From NCBI GenBank assembly GCA_963795435.1, contig CAWCHV010000001.1:62001-126000 (forward strand): a stretch of DNA of 64,000 nt. The letters run 5' to 3'. Made by a program: the position numbers and the translations under genes. Shown in pieces: positions 26,445 through 35,039 of this stretch. The stretch is from JAFKFI01 sp963795435 (GTDB lineage: Bacteria > Pseudomonadota > Alphaproteobacteria > Acetobacterales > Acetobacteraceae). Position 1 is the stretch's first letter. Each line of letters starts with the position of its first letter. Under the pieces are notes generated by a model that was not told where the DNA came from, ran no database searches, and saw only the letters and a program-made list of their open reading frames with translations.

Positions 26445-26603
26445 ATCAAACGCATCAGGGCTGTGTCCGGATCCCAGCAGATGGCGATCCCGCTGATGGC
26501 CGCAGCCTTTCTCACTTTCGGCGTTTTCGCGCCTCATGTCCGCCGTCCGATCTACACCGCGCTCGCCCGCCCCTTCTTAACTGCGCAGCAGCTCACGGGA
26601 TGA
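26445..26603 (+). CDS. Possible small membrane protein with a non-standard start
   Basis: A very strong ribosome site AAGAAGGAGGTG (26431-26442) is followed by a frame that opens at ATC 26445 or GTG 26463 and ends at TGA 26603. It encodes MAIPLMAAAFLTFGVFAPHV, a single membrane segment, then a basic tail. The start is the weak point: GTG is 22 bases from the Shine-Dalgarno sequence and ATC is rarely used. No family was recognised. Confidence 0.3.
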   Translation: MKRIRAVSGSQQMAIPLMAAAFLTFGVFAPHVRRPIYTALARPFLTAQQLTG

Positions 26604-26750
26604 ACCCTACGGGATTGTGCCAGACGGGCTCCACGGCCTAGCGTTCGAAAACCGGCGCCGGAGAACGAGCCGGAACAAAAGCCCCCCGCCATCCTGCGGC
26701 TCCATGTCGAGGTGCAGCTCCCCGCCGGAGAGGGCACGAGGAGGACGTCA

Positions 26751-28145
26751 ATGGACACGGTTGCCGCCGCGACGACGCCGGCCGCTCTTATCACTGCGCG
26801 ACTTGATCGCCTACCTGCCTGCCGGACGCTCTGGAGGATGGTGCTGCTTATCGCGGCGGGTGGCGCGTTCGAGGTGTACGACCTGCTGTTCACGGGGTAT
26901 GTCGCGCCCGGCCTGTTCCGCTCCGGTATCTTCACAGCGACCACGGTGAGCTTCTTCGGTATGACCGGACTCGCCTCGTTCGTCGCGGCGCTGTTCGCCG
27001 GGCTGTTCGTTGGCACAATCGGCTTCGCCTTCGTCGCCGACCGTTTCGGGCGACGTGCGATCTTCACCTATTCGCTGATCTGGTACAGCATCGCGACCTT
27101 AATCCTCGCCTTCCAGAACACGCCGAACATGGTGAATGTCTGGCGGTTCGTGGGCGGCATCGGCATCGGCGTCGAACTGGTCACGATCGACACCTACATC
27201 GCCGAGTTGGTGCCGAAGTCGATGCGCGGCAAGGCGTTTGCGTTCGCCCAGGGCATGACGTTCTTCGTCGTCCCGCTGGTCGCGCTGCTTGCATGGCTGC
27301 TGGTGCCGCTCGATCCGCTGGGTTGGGCGGGATGGCGCTGGATGGTGGTGATCGGCTCGGCAGGCGCGGTGGCAATTTGGATTGTTCGGCGCAGCCTGCC
27401 GGAATCGCCACGCTGGCTCGCCCAGCAAGGGCGGCTCGACGAGGCGGAACGCGTGATGGCAATGCTCGAACGGCGCGTCCAGAAAGATAGCGGCAAGCCT
27501 CTGCCGCCACCAGCGCCGCCCACGGTCGAAGACGAACGCGAGGGTACCTATCGCGAGATCTTCAGCCCACAATACCGCAAGCGCACGATCATCCTGATGA
27601 TCGTGAATTTCATGGGTACGATCGGCTTCTATGGCTTCGTCAACTGGGTGCCCACCTTGCTGCTCGCGAAGGGCATCACGATCACGAAAAGTCTTGAATA
27701 TACTTTCATTATCGCGCTGGCTTGGCCGCTGTTTCCGCTGATCGGCATGAGCTTCGCGGACCGCATGGAGCGCAAATGGCAGGTCATCGCATCCTCGCTC
27801 GGGATCGCCATCTGCGGCATGATCTTCGCCTTGCAGACGAGTCCGGTCGCGCTGATCGTGTTCGGCGTGATCCAGACAATGCTGAACACCTGGCTTTCGT
27901 TCTCGACCCACAACTATCAGTCGGAGCTGTTCCCGACGCGAATGCGCGCCCGCGCCGTGGGCTTCGTCTATTCCTGGAGCCGGTTCAGCACGATCTTCAG
28001 CGGATTCTTCGTCGCGTTCTTCCTGCGCAATTTTGGGGTCCCTGGTGTGTTCGTGTTCATCGCCGGGGCGATGGTGATCCTGTCGATCGCCATTTCCTTC
28101 GGACCGCGGACGAACCGTCGCTCACTGGAGGAGATTGCGCGATAA
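26751..28145 (+). CDS. MFS transporter (metabolite:proton symporter type)
   Basis: Inner-membrane carrier, 464 residues, with about 12 membrane segments. The ATG at 26751 is preceded by GAGGAGG at a good spacing and gives MDTVAAATTPAALITARLDR. The first half has the MFS signature FVADRFGRRAIFTYSLIWY and the conserved GGIGIGVELVTIDTYIAELV. A central cytosolic loop (PESPRWLAQQGRLDEAERVM) is typical of the sugar/metabolite porter branch. The second half has GMSFADRMERKWQVIASSLG and ELFPTRMRARAVGFVYSWSR. The N-terminal acidic FEVYDLLFTGYVAPGL resembles aromatic-acid and sialate-type carriers. The substrate is unknown. Confidence 0.9.
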   Translation: MDTVAAATTPAALITARLDRLPACRTLWRMVLLIAAGGAFEVYDLLFTGYVAPGLFRSGIFTATTVSFFGMTGLASFVAALFAGLFVGTIGFAFVADRFGRRAIFTYSLIWYSIATLILAFQNTPNMVNVWRFVGGIGIGVELVTIDTYIAELVPKSMRGKAFAFAQGMTFFVVPLVALLAWLLVPLDPLGWAGWRWMVVIGSAGAVAIWIVRRSLPESPRWLAQQGRLDEAERVMAMLERRVQKDSGKPLPPPAPPTVEDEREGTYREIFSPQYRKRTIILMIVNFMGTIGFYGFVNWVPTLLLAKGITITKSLEYTFIIALAWPLFPLIGMSFADRMERKWQVIASSLGIAICGMIFALQTSPVALIVFGVIQTMLNTWLSFSTHNYQSELFPTRMRARAVGFVYSWSRFSTIFSGFFVAFFLRNFGVPGVFVFIAGAMVILSIAISFGPRTNRRSLEEIAR

Positions 28146-28321
28146 CTGTCACTGGGCGGCGGCCGCAGCGGCGAGGAGGAGTTCACCGGTTGCCGCGTCA
28201 GCGGCCCTCCACGCTCCGCCGATCAGGCCTGCGCCCTCGTGGCACATCGAACGGATTTTTCGATCCAGCGACATCGGGCGACATCCGGCAGATCCGCCTC
28301 ATCAATACATCGATGGCGCGC

Positions 28322-28650
28322 TCAGGCGTTTGGATTGTAGGTCGTGATCTTCGATCCCTGGATCGAGATGCCCCCCATCAAGCCTTTCTGGTCGAAGGGG
28401 AAGGCGACGACATCTTTGGCCAGCGTCGTGCTGTTCACCGTCGCGGCGATGCCACGATCGACCACGACAACGTTTGGGTCGGCGCCGAGCGCCCATCCGT
28501 CGCTTTGGTCGAGATAGTGCAACGCTTCCTTGTTCATGAAGAAGATCGCCAGGCTGAAATACTCCACGCCGGCCTCGAAGCCGAACGAGGCAGCGGCGAT
28601 CGTGTAGTAGCCTCGCGTCCGCCCGCCGAGAGTGAATCCCAAAACGGGGA
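28322..28650 (-). pseudogene. SYLF/YSC84-domain lipid-binding protein, N-terminally truncated
   Basis: Minus-strand frame with VPVLGFTLGGRTRGYYTIAA, FGFEAGVEYFSLAIFFMNKE, VVVDRGIAATVNSTTLAKDV and the final GISIQGSKITTYNPNA, the C-terminal two-thirds of a SYLF (Ysc84) domain. The family normally has a signal peptide and about 60 more residues before this. Here the sequence before VPVLG (upstream of about 28650) is unrelated, next to the resolvase gene. A Tn3-type insertion or deletion probably removed the front. Confidence 0.75.
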
Positions 28651-28820
28651 CAATCGCCTGGCGGGGGCGGTCAAGCAAACGAGCGGTTCTCTGCCTGACA
28701 AAGGGCGCAGCCTGACACGCTCGCGGTCGCTGCCAATCTCGGGTAAGACAATCAGGTCAAATAAATTTCGGAAGGCCGGAACGGCGGCTGACGGGTTTGT
28801 TGACCGGCGGGAGTACGCCC

Positions 28821-29567
28821 GTGCTGATTGGCTATGGCAGGATCTCGACCGAGGACCAGCACCTCGACTTGCAGCGGGATGCGCTGGCACGAGCCGGTTG
28901 CGAGCGCACGTTCGAGGAGCGCCGATCCGGGGCCAAGGCCGACCGACCGGGTTTGGCCGCGGTGCTCGATTTCGCTCGGACGGGCGATAGCCTCGTCGTA
29001 TGGCGCCTCGACCGGCTCGGCCGCTCCCTGGCGGACCTGATCGCGCTCGTGCGCCGGATGGAGGAGACCGGCGTTCAGCTCCGCTCGCTGACGGAAGGCA
29101 TCGACACCTCCACCACCAACGGGAAGCTCACCTTCCACCTTTTCGCCGCGCTCGCAGAATTCGAGCGCGCGCTGATGCGCGAACGCACGCGGGCCGGTCT
29201 CGACGCCGCCCGGGCCCGAGGCCGCATGGGTGGACGCAAGCACCGGCTCTCGCCCGAGCGACGCGCTCACGCTGTCGCGCTCTACAAAGCCAAGGACAAG
29301 ACGGTCGGAGAGATCTGCCGGCTGATGGGCATCTCGAAACCTACGCTCTACGCCTACGTGGCCGAGGCTGGAAGCCGGCCGTGCTGCCACCGGCCGGGAG
29401 TGGCGCCGCTACCGCGATCATGCGGCTCAGGGTCGCGCTGCTCGGCGTCAAGCCGACCGCCTGGCGACGGATCGAAGTCGCTGTCACCGCGACACTGGCC
29501 GACCTGCGTACCGTCTCGGACGACGATACAATCCCGAGGTACGGCGCGACCTACAAGGTCCGCCTGA
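28821..29567 (+). CDS. Serine recombinase (Tn3-type resolvase), C-terminus altered
   Basis: Site-specific recombinase that resolves cointegrates. GTG at 28821 gives VLIGYGRISTEDQHLDLQRD, with the catalytic Ser in GRIST. It continues WRLDRLGRSLADLIALV and LFAALAEFERALMRERTRAG, the recombinase core with its arginines, then a helix-turn-helix (KTVGEICRLMGISKPTLYAY). A normal protein ends at about residue 187 (YVAEAG). Here the frame runs on for about 60 residues into pRiA4b-like DNA. The core is intact and probably active. No adjacent tnpA survives. Confidence 0.85.
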   Translation: MLIGYGRISTEDQHLDLQRDALARAGCERTFEERRSGAKADRPGLAAVLDFARTGDSLVVWRLDRLGRSLADLIALVRRMEETGVQLRSLTEGIDTSTTNGKLTFHLFAALAEFERALMRERTRAGLDAARARGRMGGRKHRLSPERRAHAVALYKAKDKTVGEICRLMGISKPTLYAYVAEAGSRPCCHRPGVAPLPRSCGSGSRCSASSRPPGDGSKSLSPRHWPTCVPSRTTIQSRGTARPTRSA

Positions 29568-29758
29568 CCGACCTTCGGCTCCGAGCCGGCGAGCGCTTCT
29601 CCTACGTGTACAATCACTCGGCCCCGTGGGAGCACCAATTGCGCGTGGAGGCGGTCGGCCCTGGGGCGCTTGGCCGGCAGTACCCGCGCTGCGTTGCCGG
29701 ACAGCACGCCTGTCCGCCGGAATGGAATAAGGAGACGTGCGCCCGAAAGGCAGTGTGA
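29420..29758 (+). pseudogene. Plasmid pRiA4b ORF-3-like protein, internally deleted and truncated
   Basis: Begins MRLRVALLGVKPTAWRRIEV, the hallmark start of the pRiA4b ORF-3/IS1096 TnpR-like family. It jumps to TYKVRLTDLRLRAGERFSYV, YNHSAPWEHQLRVEAVGPG and RYPRCVAGQHACPPE. The conserved block between the two parts (about 50 residues) is missing, and the C-terminal PP-rich repeat region is cut. It overlaps the extended end of the resolvase in another frame. Confidence 0.6.
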
Positions 29759-29856
29759 GCGCGCCGTGCACTCCGCTCTTTGTGCAGGTGGCGGAGCATG
29801 ACCGCCACCACCAAGCTCTTGCCTCGCCGCGTTCACAAAGGTGGTTCCTGCCGTCT

Positions 29857-32196
29857 TCAGTCGGCGCGTTCGGGGTCATTGCCGTTGCCGCCGCTGTCAT
29901 TGCCCGGTATCAGCCGGATTGTGGCGGGCGCTATTTCTCCTGCCTGCTCGGGTCCCAGCGTAATAGTATTCCCGGCGGCCCACCGCTTGACGAACACCCG
30001 CGCCGTGCCGCTCAGCACATTGCCTGACTGGCCCGGCACCGCCATGAACCGGCTGCGGTCGAGGTCGGCCATATCGTAGTCGCCGCGATAAGCGCCGCCG
30101 TGCACGCTGTCGAACCCGCCGAACAGCGCCTCTTGCCGGTTGATCGAGGTGGTGTCGCCGGGCACTGGCACGCGCGCGCCGACCCAGCGTCCGATCATCG
30201 GCACGAAACGCAGCACCGGATGGTCGAACACTGCCTCATGCACCGCGCCCCAGCGCCAGCGCGCGGGATCCGGACCCAGGCGGCCCGCGAGATCGGCGCT
30301 CGCCTCGGCCAGCGCGGCCGCGAGCATCCGGTTGCACGTGCCGCCGCACCACCACGCCCGGTCTGCTGCCTCCGCCTCGGTGGCCGGCATCAGCAGCCAG
30401 GTGATGAAGCCGAGCTTCGATACCGCGATTGAGCCGGCCGGCACGCCCGCCCGGCGCAGCACGTCCGCGCGGAACCGGTCGAGCCAGGCGTTGAAGACCA
30501 GGGGTGCCGCGAGCTCCCTGGCCATCGTGCCGTCCCAGTTATCCAGTTGCGCTGCGGCCCGCCCGGCCAGTTCGTCACTCTGGGCGACGGCGCGCAGCAC
30601 CGGCACCAACTGGCGGGCGTATTCGCTGCCGGCATCGGCCTGCATGTGCGCGAAATCCAGCGCGGTGTGCCGGTCAGACGCTTCCAGCAGCGCGCGGATG
30701 CGCTGCGCCCGCCACGGTCCCTGTGGATCGCCGCCGATGAAGACCGGGAAACCGGGCGGTGCCACCGGCTCGTTGGCGTTGACCAGGATGCCGCCTGGCG
30801 GATCGATGGCTTGCGGCAACTGCTCGCCCGCGGCGAAGCGAATCCAGTCATGCGCGCCGTCCGCCCCATCGACCGGCATCCGCCCGTCCCCCGCGCGGCG
30901 GACCGGCACGCGGCCGGTGACGAACAGGCCGATATGCCTGCTATCGGCCACGATCATGTTTTGCACGGGTGCCGTGATCAGCTTCGCCGCGGCCCCGGCC
31001 TCGGCTACGTCGCGGGCGCGGTTCAGGGCGAGGAAACCGGAGGGCGCGGTGTCGCCCGGAGCGAGACTCGCCATCGCGACGGATAGCAGGGTGCCGTCCG
31101 GCTGCGGGCGGATGTCGCTGATCAGCGGTCCGTGCCGCGTCTCGCGCACTGTCAGCACCTCGTCGGGGGCGCCGCGCACACCGATCCGCTCGGAGCGTGT
31201 CACGAACGGGCGCGGCCCGTCCGGGGCGGCGTACAGGCCCGGCCCCGCCGTGTGCTCCACAAAGACATCCTGCGTGTCCGCGCCGGTCGTGGTGAACGCC
31301 CAGGCAATGTGCGGATTGCGTCCCATGATGACGCCCGGCACGCCGGGTGCGGTGGCGCCCGCCCAGACGCCGTCCGGCCGCTCGATGCGCGCCAGGTACC
31401 ACATGCCGGGCAGCATGTAGACGAGGTGCGGATCGCCCGCGAGCAGGGGGGCGCCGGTGGCGCTGTGCGCGCCATCAACCGCCCAGCCATTCGAGCCACC
31501 GGGCAGGTCGGACGCGCCCGGCGCGTGCGGCAAGGCCTGCATCACGGCACCGGCGGCGTCAGCAAGAAGGGCGTCGCCTTGCGGCCCGACCATCGCCGGA
31601 TGCGCCGAATCGGGCCAGAGTTCGGCGATGTGCGACAGCGTCAGGGTTTTAGTGAGCGCGAGCCGCGCCAGCTCGCGCTCCCAGTTGCCGGACAGATAGA
31701 GGCCGATCAGCTTGGCCCACAGCATCGTGTCGGTCACGGTCCATTGCGCCGGAGGGCCAAGCGGGATGAACTCGGGGGCGCTGAATCGCCCACGGGCCGC
31801 GATCCAGGCGTTGACACCGCGCGCGTAGCTTTCCAGCACGGCTTGATCGGCTGCGGGCAGCGAACCCGCATCCTGCCCGGCACGTTTGCGCAGCCCGACT
31901 ATGCGCATCTCCCGATCGAACGGCAGGGCACGCACTCCGGCGAGTTCTGCCAGCTGTCCGGAGCCGGCGCGGCGCATGAGATCCATCTGAAATATTCGGT
32001 CGCGCGCATGGACGAAGCCTAGTGCGGCGGCAGCATCGTTTTCATTTTGGGCCCTAATGCGCGGTACGCCCTTGCGGTCGAAGGTAATCGACACCGGGGC
32101 CAAAAGGCCGGGGATGGCAACGCGCTGGGCAGATGGCGGCAGGCTCCACCACAGCAGGCCGCCGATCAGTGCCGCCAGTACCGATGGTGACTCCAA
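29857..32196 (-). CDS. Penicillin acylase family (Ntn) amidohydrolase, N-terminal frameshift
   Basis: Exported N-terminal-nucleophile hydrolase that cleaves amides (beta-lactams or acyl-homoserine lactones in relatives). It is a precursor split by autocatalysis. The proposed nucleophile is Ser at about residue 235 in LPGGSNGWAVDGAH, after an alpha chain with FVHARDRIFQMDLMRRAGSG. The beta chain has LLAGDPHLVYMLPGMWYLAR, GVIMGRNPHIAWAFTTTGAD and VNANEPVAPPGFP. The frame opens at a TTG (32196). A better start, ATG 32230 (MRTLRWLTVGLLG), is one base out of frame, so the signal peptide is probably broken by a single indel near 32200. Otherwise complete (about 780 residues, normal). Confidence 0.85.
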   Translation of the reverse strand: MESPSVLAALIGGLLWWSLPPSAQRVAIPGLLAPVSITFDRKGVPRIRAQNENDAAAALGFVHARDRIFQMDLMRRAGSGQLAELAGVRALPFDREMRIVGLRKRAGQDAGSLPAADQAVLESYARGVNAWIAARGRFSAPEFIPLGPPAQWTVTDTMLWAKLIGLYLSGNWERELARLALTKTLTLSHIAELWPDSAHPAMVGPQGDALLADAAGAVMQALPHAPGASDLPGGSNGWAVDGAHSATGAPLLAGDPHLVYMLPGMWYLARIERPDGVWAGATAPGVPGVIMGRNPHIAWAFTTTGADTQDVFVEHTAGPGLYAAPDGPRPFVTRSERIGVRGAPDEVLTVRETRHGPLISDIRPQPDGTLLSVAMASLAPGDTAPSGFLALNRARDVAEAGAAAKLITAPVQNMIVADSRHIGLFVTGRVPVRRAGDGRMPVDGADGAHDWIRFAAGEQLPQAIDPPGGILVNANEPVAPPGFPVFIGGDPQGPWRAQRIRALLEASDRHTALDFAHMQADAGSEYARQLVPVLRAVAQSDELAGRAAAQLDNWDGTMARELAAPLVFNAWLDRFRADVLRRAGVPAGSIAVSKLGFITWLLMPATEAEAADRAWWCGGTCNRMLAAALAEASADLAGRLGPDPARWRWGAVHEAVFDHPVLRFVPMIGRWVGARVPVPGDTTSINRQEALFGGFDSVHGGAYRGDYDMADLDRSRFMAVPGQSGNVLSGTARVFVKRWAAGNTITLGPEQAGEIAPATIRLIPGNDSGGNGNDPERAD

Positions 32197-32471
32197 GTAG
32201 TCCTACAGTGAGCCAGCGGAGTGTTCGCATACAGGTCCTCAAACCAGCGGGCATGCCGTGGCCGCCTCCCGCACGATGCCACATCGTGGCGCAGATTTGG
32301 GGTGCGGTGCACCAGGAGTCTTGGCGCGGTGCAGCCGGTGAAGTCCGGCCCGGGTAAAGGGAGCGCCTGCCCGGTAGCGAAGTGCATCCTGGAGTGACAG
32401 CCGGGCCAGCGCTGCATAGTGTCGTCGGTAATCGTCTCGCGACACGCCAATTTCTGTGGGCCGCGTCTACT

Positions 32472-33062
32472 TGGCGATCGATATGCGCGAGTGTCAACGA
32501 CGGGCAAAGCGTGACGGCGCAGGTGGCCGCCCTGAAAGCCGTCGGCGCCGGGACGGTGTTCCGGGAAGTGGCGAGCGGCGCGAGGTCCGACCGCGCGCAG
32601 CTCCGCCGGGCACTGGCGGCACTCGACGCCGGCGACGTATTGATGGTGACGCGGCTCGATCGGCTGGCGCGATCCACCCGCGACCTGTTGAACACGCTGG
32701 CCGCGATCAGCGGCAAGAAGGCCGGTTTCCGATCGCTTGGCGACACATGGTCCGACACCACGACATCACACGGGCGGCTGATGCTGACCGTGCTCGGCGG
32801 CCTCGCGGAGTTCGAGCGCGACCTGATCCGTGCCCGCACGGGCGAAGGACGAGCGCGAGCCGTGGCGCGCGGCGTGAAAATGGGCCGCAAGCCGAAGCTC
32901 ACACCGCACCAGCAGCGCGAGGCGATCAAGCGACGCGACCGCGGCGAGCCCGTGCGGGGGATCGCGCGCAGCTACGCCGTCAGCCACAGTACCGATTTCG
33001 AGACTCACGGCGTGATATGCAGGGTCCTGATCTTCACCGCGCTGCTGACGCGCTTCGTCTAG
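32472..33062 (+). pseudogene. Serine recombinase, frameshifted at its catalytic end
   Basis: Resolvase gene with YARVST (catalytic Ser) in one frame near 32487 and the rest in another: DGQSVTAQVAALKAVGAGT, VTRLDRLARSTRDLLNTLA, LTVLGGLAEFERDLIRARTG, then MGRKPKLTPHQQREAIKRR and a helix-turn-helix GIARSYAVSHST. At least one base is missing just after the serine. The C-terminus after SHST is foreign. It resembles but is distinct from the resolvase at 28821. Confidence 0.75.
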
Positions 33063-33373
33063 GCGCGGAGGAAACACCTCGCCCAGCTGGCCGCGGCCCT
33101 GCATCCTGGTCGTCGCGGATCTCGCCGAGGCCACGGCGCAGACTGAACAGCGCCGTCGGGCGCGGTGATGGTGGCGGGAACCTGTCGGCTTCTCGGAGGG
33201 AAAAGCGCGGAGGACCCAGCGCGACAAGCGCTCTCTCGAGCGCGTGCCTGGCCAGGCGTGATGAAGGTCCGGTTACCAAACCCTAACTGGCGACCACACG
33301 GTTGTGTGATCTAGAAGCCGCGCATCGAGAGCAACGGGCTCCGATGAACCAGAGCACCGAGAGGCTCTCATCA
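33063..33373. other. No recognisable gene downstream of the resolvase remnant
   Basis: About 310 bp with no supported gene. The last 60 bp hold the upstream region of the secreted protein at 33374 (a GAGAGG ribosome site at 33359-33364). Confidence 0.4.
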
Positions 33374-34054
33374 ATGCGCACGATTACCCGTCTCATGACC
33401 GCGGCTGCGCTGTCATCCGGCGTTGCCGCTCTCGCAACCGCGGTTCCCGCTCACGCCCAGGATGCGGTCATGGCCAGTTCGGGCTCCTGGCGGGTTGTTT
33501 CCGCCGTCCACGACGGACGCGCGATTTGCCTTGTCCAGTCTGCGATCGGCGATCGCTTGCTCGCTTTCAGCGTCGCTGCCAACGAGCCGGCGATGGCCGT
33601 TCGCGCCGCCAAGCTCTCCTGGCTGATACCGGCCACGCCCAATACTGTCCCGGTGACCATTAGCTTCGACGGCGGCCCTGCCTGGCCGACCGTCTACGCC
33701 ACGGCCTTGACGGGCGGACAGGCTGTCGCCGTTGGCATCTCGCCGCCGGCGGCGCGCGCCTTCGTTCATGGCGTCACCGCGTCGGGAATGATTACCGTCT
33801 CCTTCGGTGGCAACGAAGCGCCGTGGACGTTCAACCTCGCCGGCACGACCGGGGCCTGGCCGGCGTTCATGGATTGCGCCAAGCGCGTTAACCCGGACGT
33901 CGTCGCTCAGCTGGCGCCGCCCGTCGCGACGCAGCCCTTCGCGCAGGCTCCCGCGACGCGGCCCTATGCAGTGGCACCGCCCTTGCCGCACCCCTACGTC
34001 GCCCCGGCGCCGGGCCGACCCTATGTCTCGACCGGCAGCGGGCTCCAGATCTGA
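33374..34054 (+). CDS. Secreted hypothetical protein
   Basis: 226-residue exported protein. The start at 33374 (MRTITRLMTAAALSSGVAAL, ending AHAQ) gives a clean signal peptide with AxA cleavage. An upstream ATG at 33344 would put ten extra residues before it. The mature part has SSGSWRVVSAVHDGRAICLV and WTFNLAGTTGAWPAFMDCAK, with two cysteines that may pair. This layout loosely recalls invasion-associated locus B proteins. The last 55 residues are Pro-rich (PVATQPFAQAPATRPYAVAP). The family is not certain. It stands at the head of a run of small unknown genes. Confidence 0.75.
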   Translation: MRTITRLMTAAALSSGVAALATAVPAHAQDAVMASSGSWRVVSAVHDGRAICLVQSAIGDRLLAFSVAANEPAMAVRAAKLSWLIPATPNTVPVTISFDGGPAWPTVYATALTGGQAVAVGISPPAARAFVHGVTASGMITVSFGGNEAPWTFNLAGTTGAWPAFMDCAKRVNPDVVAQLAPPVATQPFAQAPATRPYAVAPPLPHPYVAPAPGRPYVSTGSGLQI

Positions 34055-34074
34055 CGCAGCCCACTGTAAGCCCC

Positions 34075-34284
34075 ATGACGCCCGATCGGATTCGCGAGTG
34101 CCTGGACGCGCTCAGATGGAGCAGCAGCGATCTCGCGGTTCGGGCGGATGTCAGTCCCGTGAGCGCGCGCCGCTGGATCGCCGGGAAGACGGTGATCCCG
34201 ACCAGAATCGCCGCTTGGCTCCAAACCCTGGCCGTGCAGGCGACGACGCCCCCGGCGAAGGGCAATGAGACCGCGCCGGATTGA
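34075..34284 (+). CDS. Small helix-turn-helix protein
   Basis: 69-residue protein: MTPDRIRECLDALRWSSSDL, then AVRADVSPVSARRWIAGKTV and IPTRIAAWLQTL. The middle has the spacing of an XRE/Cro-like helix-turn-helix (recognition helix around SPVSARRWIAG). It is probably a small DNA-binding regulator of the downstream genes, which begin 13 bp later. Similar short HTH proteins occur widely in Acetobacteraceae genomes. Confidence 0.75.
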   Translation: MTPDRIRECLDALRWSSSDLAVRADVSPVSARRWIAGKTVIPTRIAAWLQTLAVQATTPPAKGNETAPD

Positions 34285-34297
34285 GGGATTACCCCGG

Positions 34298-34423
34298 ATG
34301 AACACCTATACCGCCGGCCGTTTTCGAAACGTGCTGCGCGCCGGCGCGCCCGCGGTGGCGGGCACGCTTTCCCGGCTTGCTGTGCCGATCCCCTCACTTT
34401 CACAAGAAAGAACGCGACCATGA
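34298..34423 (+). CDS. Small hypothetical protein coupled to the next gene
   Basis: 41-codon frame starting MNTYTAGRFRNVLRAGAPAV. Its TGA overlaps the next ATG in ATGA (34420-34423). It starts 13 bp after the HTH gene. Coupling is the main evidence. No family was recognised. Confidence 0.4.
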   Translation: MNTYTAGRFRNVLRAGAPAVAGTLSRLAVPIPSLSQERTRP

Positions 34424-34767
34424 CCAAGGGAACCAGCGCTGCGGCGCTGGCAACTCCGGCTGCGAGCCGTGAAGCACCGGGGCCGACCGAACAGGCAACG
34501 TTCGCCGTCTATCTGTGGCTCTCAGGGGACGAAGCGATGTGCTCCACGGTCAGCTCGATCGCCAATGCCTGCGGCCACGATCGGGAAGCCGGGGTGAAGC
34601 TGCAGGACTACGCGGACCAGGCTATTGGACGCCGCCCAGTGCTCCTCAGCGCCCGCATCCGGGCGGCCCTCACGCAGGATGTGGACTGGACGGCGATCGG
34701 CCAGTCATTCCGCACCAAGGATGGGGTCGACGGCGACGACGAACCGTTCGTGACGGCGTGCCGATGA
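34420..34767 (+). CDS. Hypothetical protein in small-gene operon
   Basis: 115-residue soluble protein. It has a low-complexity front (TSAAALATPAASREAPGPTE), then ATFAVYLWLSGDEAMCSTVS, DYADQAIGRRPVLLSARIRA and LTQDVDWTAIGQSFRTKDG. Function unknown. The start overlaps the preceding stop and its own stop overlaps the next start (ATGA at 34764-34767), which strongly indicates an operon with coupled translation. Confidence 0.6.
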   Translation: MTKGTSAAALATPAASREAPGPTEQATFAVYLWLSGDEAMCSTVSSIANACGHDREAGVKLQDYADQAIGRRPVLLSARIRAALTQDVDWTAIGQSFRTKDGVDGDDEPFVTACR

Positions 34768-35012
34768 GCACCATGAGCGCCATCACATCCGACGAGATCG
34801 TCCTCAAGCCGAAGGACGTCAGCACGGTGTTCTCGTTTAGACCGAAGCCTTCCGACCAGCGTCGCCTCTTGCTGGTGATGGAAGCGCTCAGAAGTCGCTA
34901 CGGCATTCCGGAGCCGTCCCGACTGGACGCAATCCGTCTGTCACTCAGGCTCGCCGCTACACAGATTGCCAGTCGACCAAGGCGTGGCACGACGCGCGCA
35001 ACATCTTCCTGA
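34764..35012 (+). pseudogene. Hypothetical protein, probably 3' truncated
   Basis: Starts MSTMSAITSDEIVLKPKDVS and continues TVFSFRPKPSDQRRLLLVME and ALRSRYGIPEPSRLDAIRLS. The conserved-looking part ends near RLAATQIA. The last codons (RPRRGTTRATSS) run into sequence next to IS110 debris, so the original end is probably lost. ATGA overlap with the gene before it. No family was recognised. Confidence 0.5.
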
Positions 35013-35039
35013 CCTACGCCTGCGACCGATGCGCTTCGA

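Noticed and set aside
32235..32465. Minus-strand frame SRDDYRRHYAALARLSLQDA upstream of penicillin acylase
   Set aside because: Two competing frames with no family likeness; probably residual non-coding DNA.
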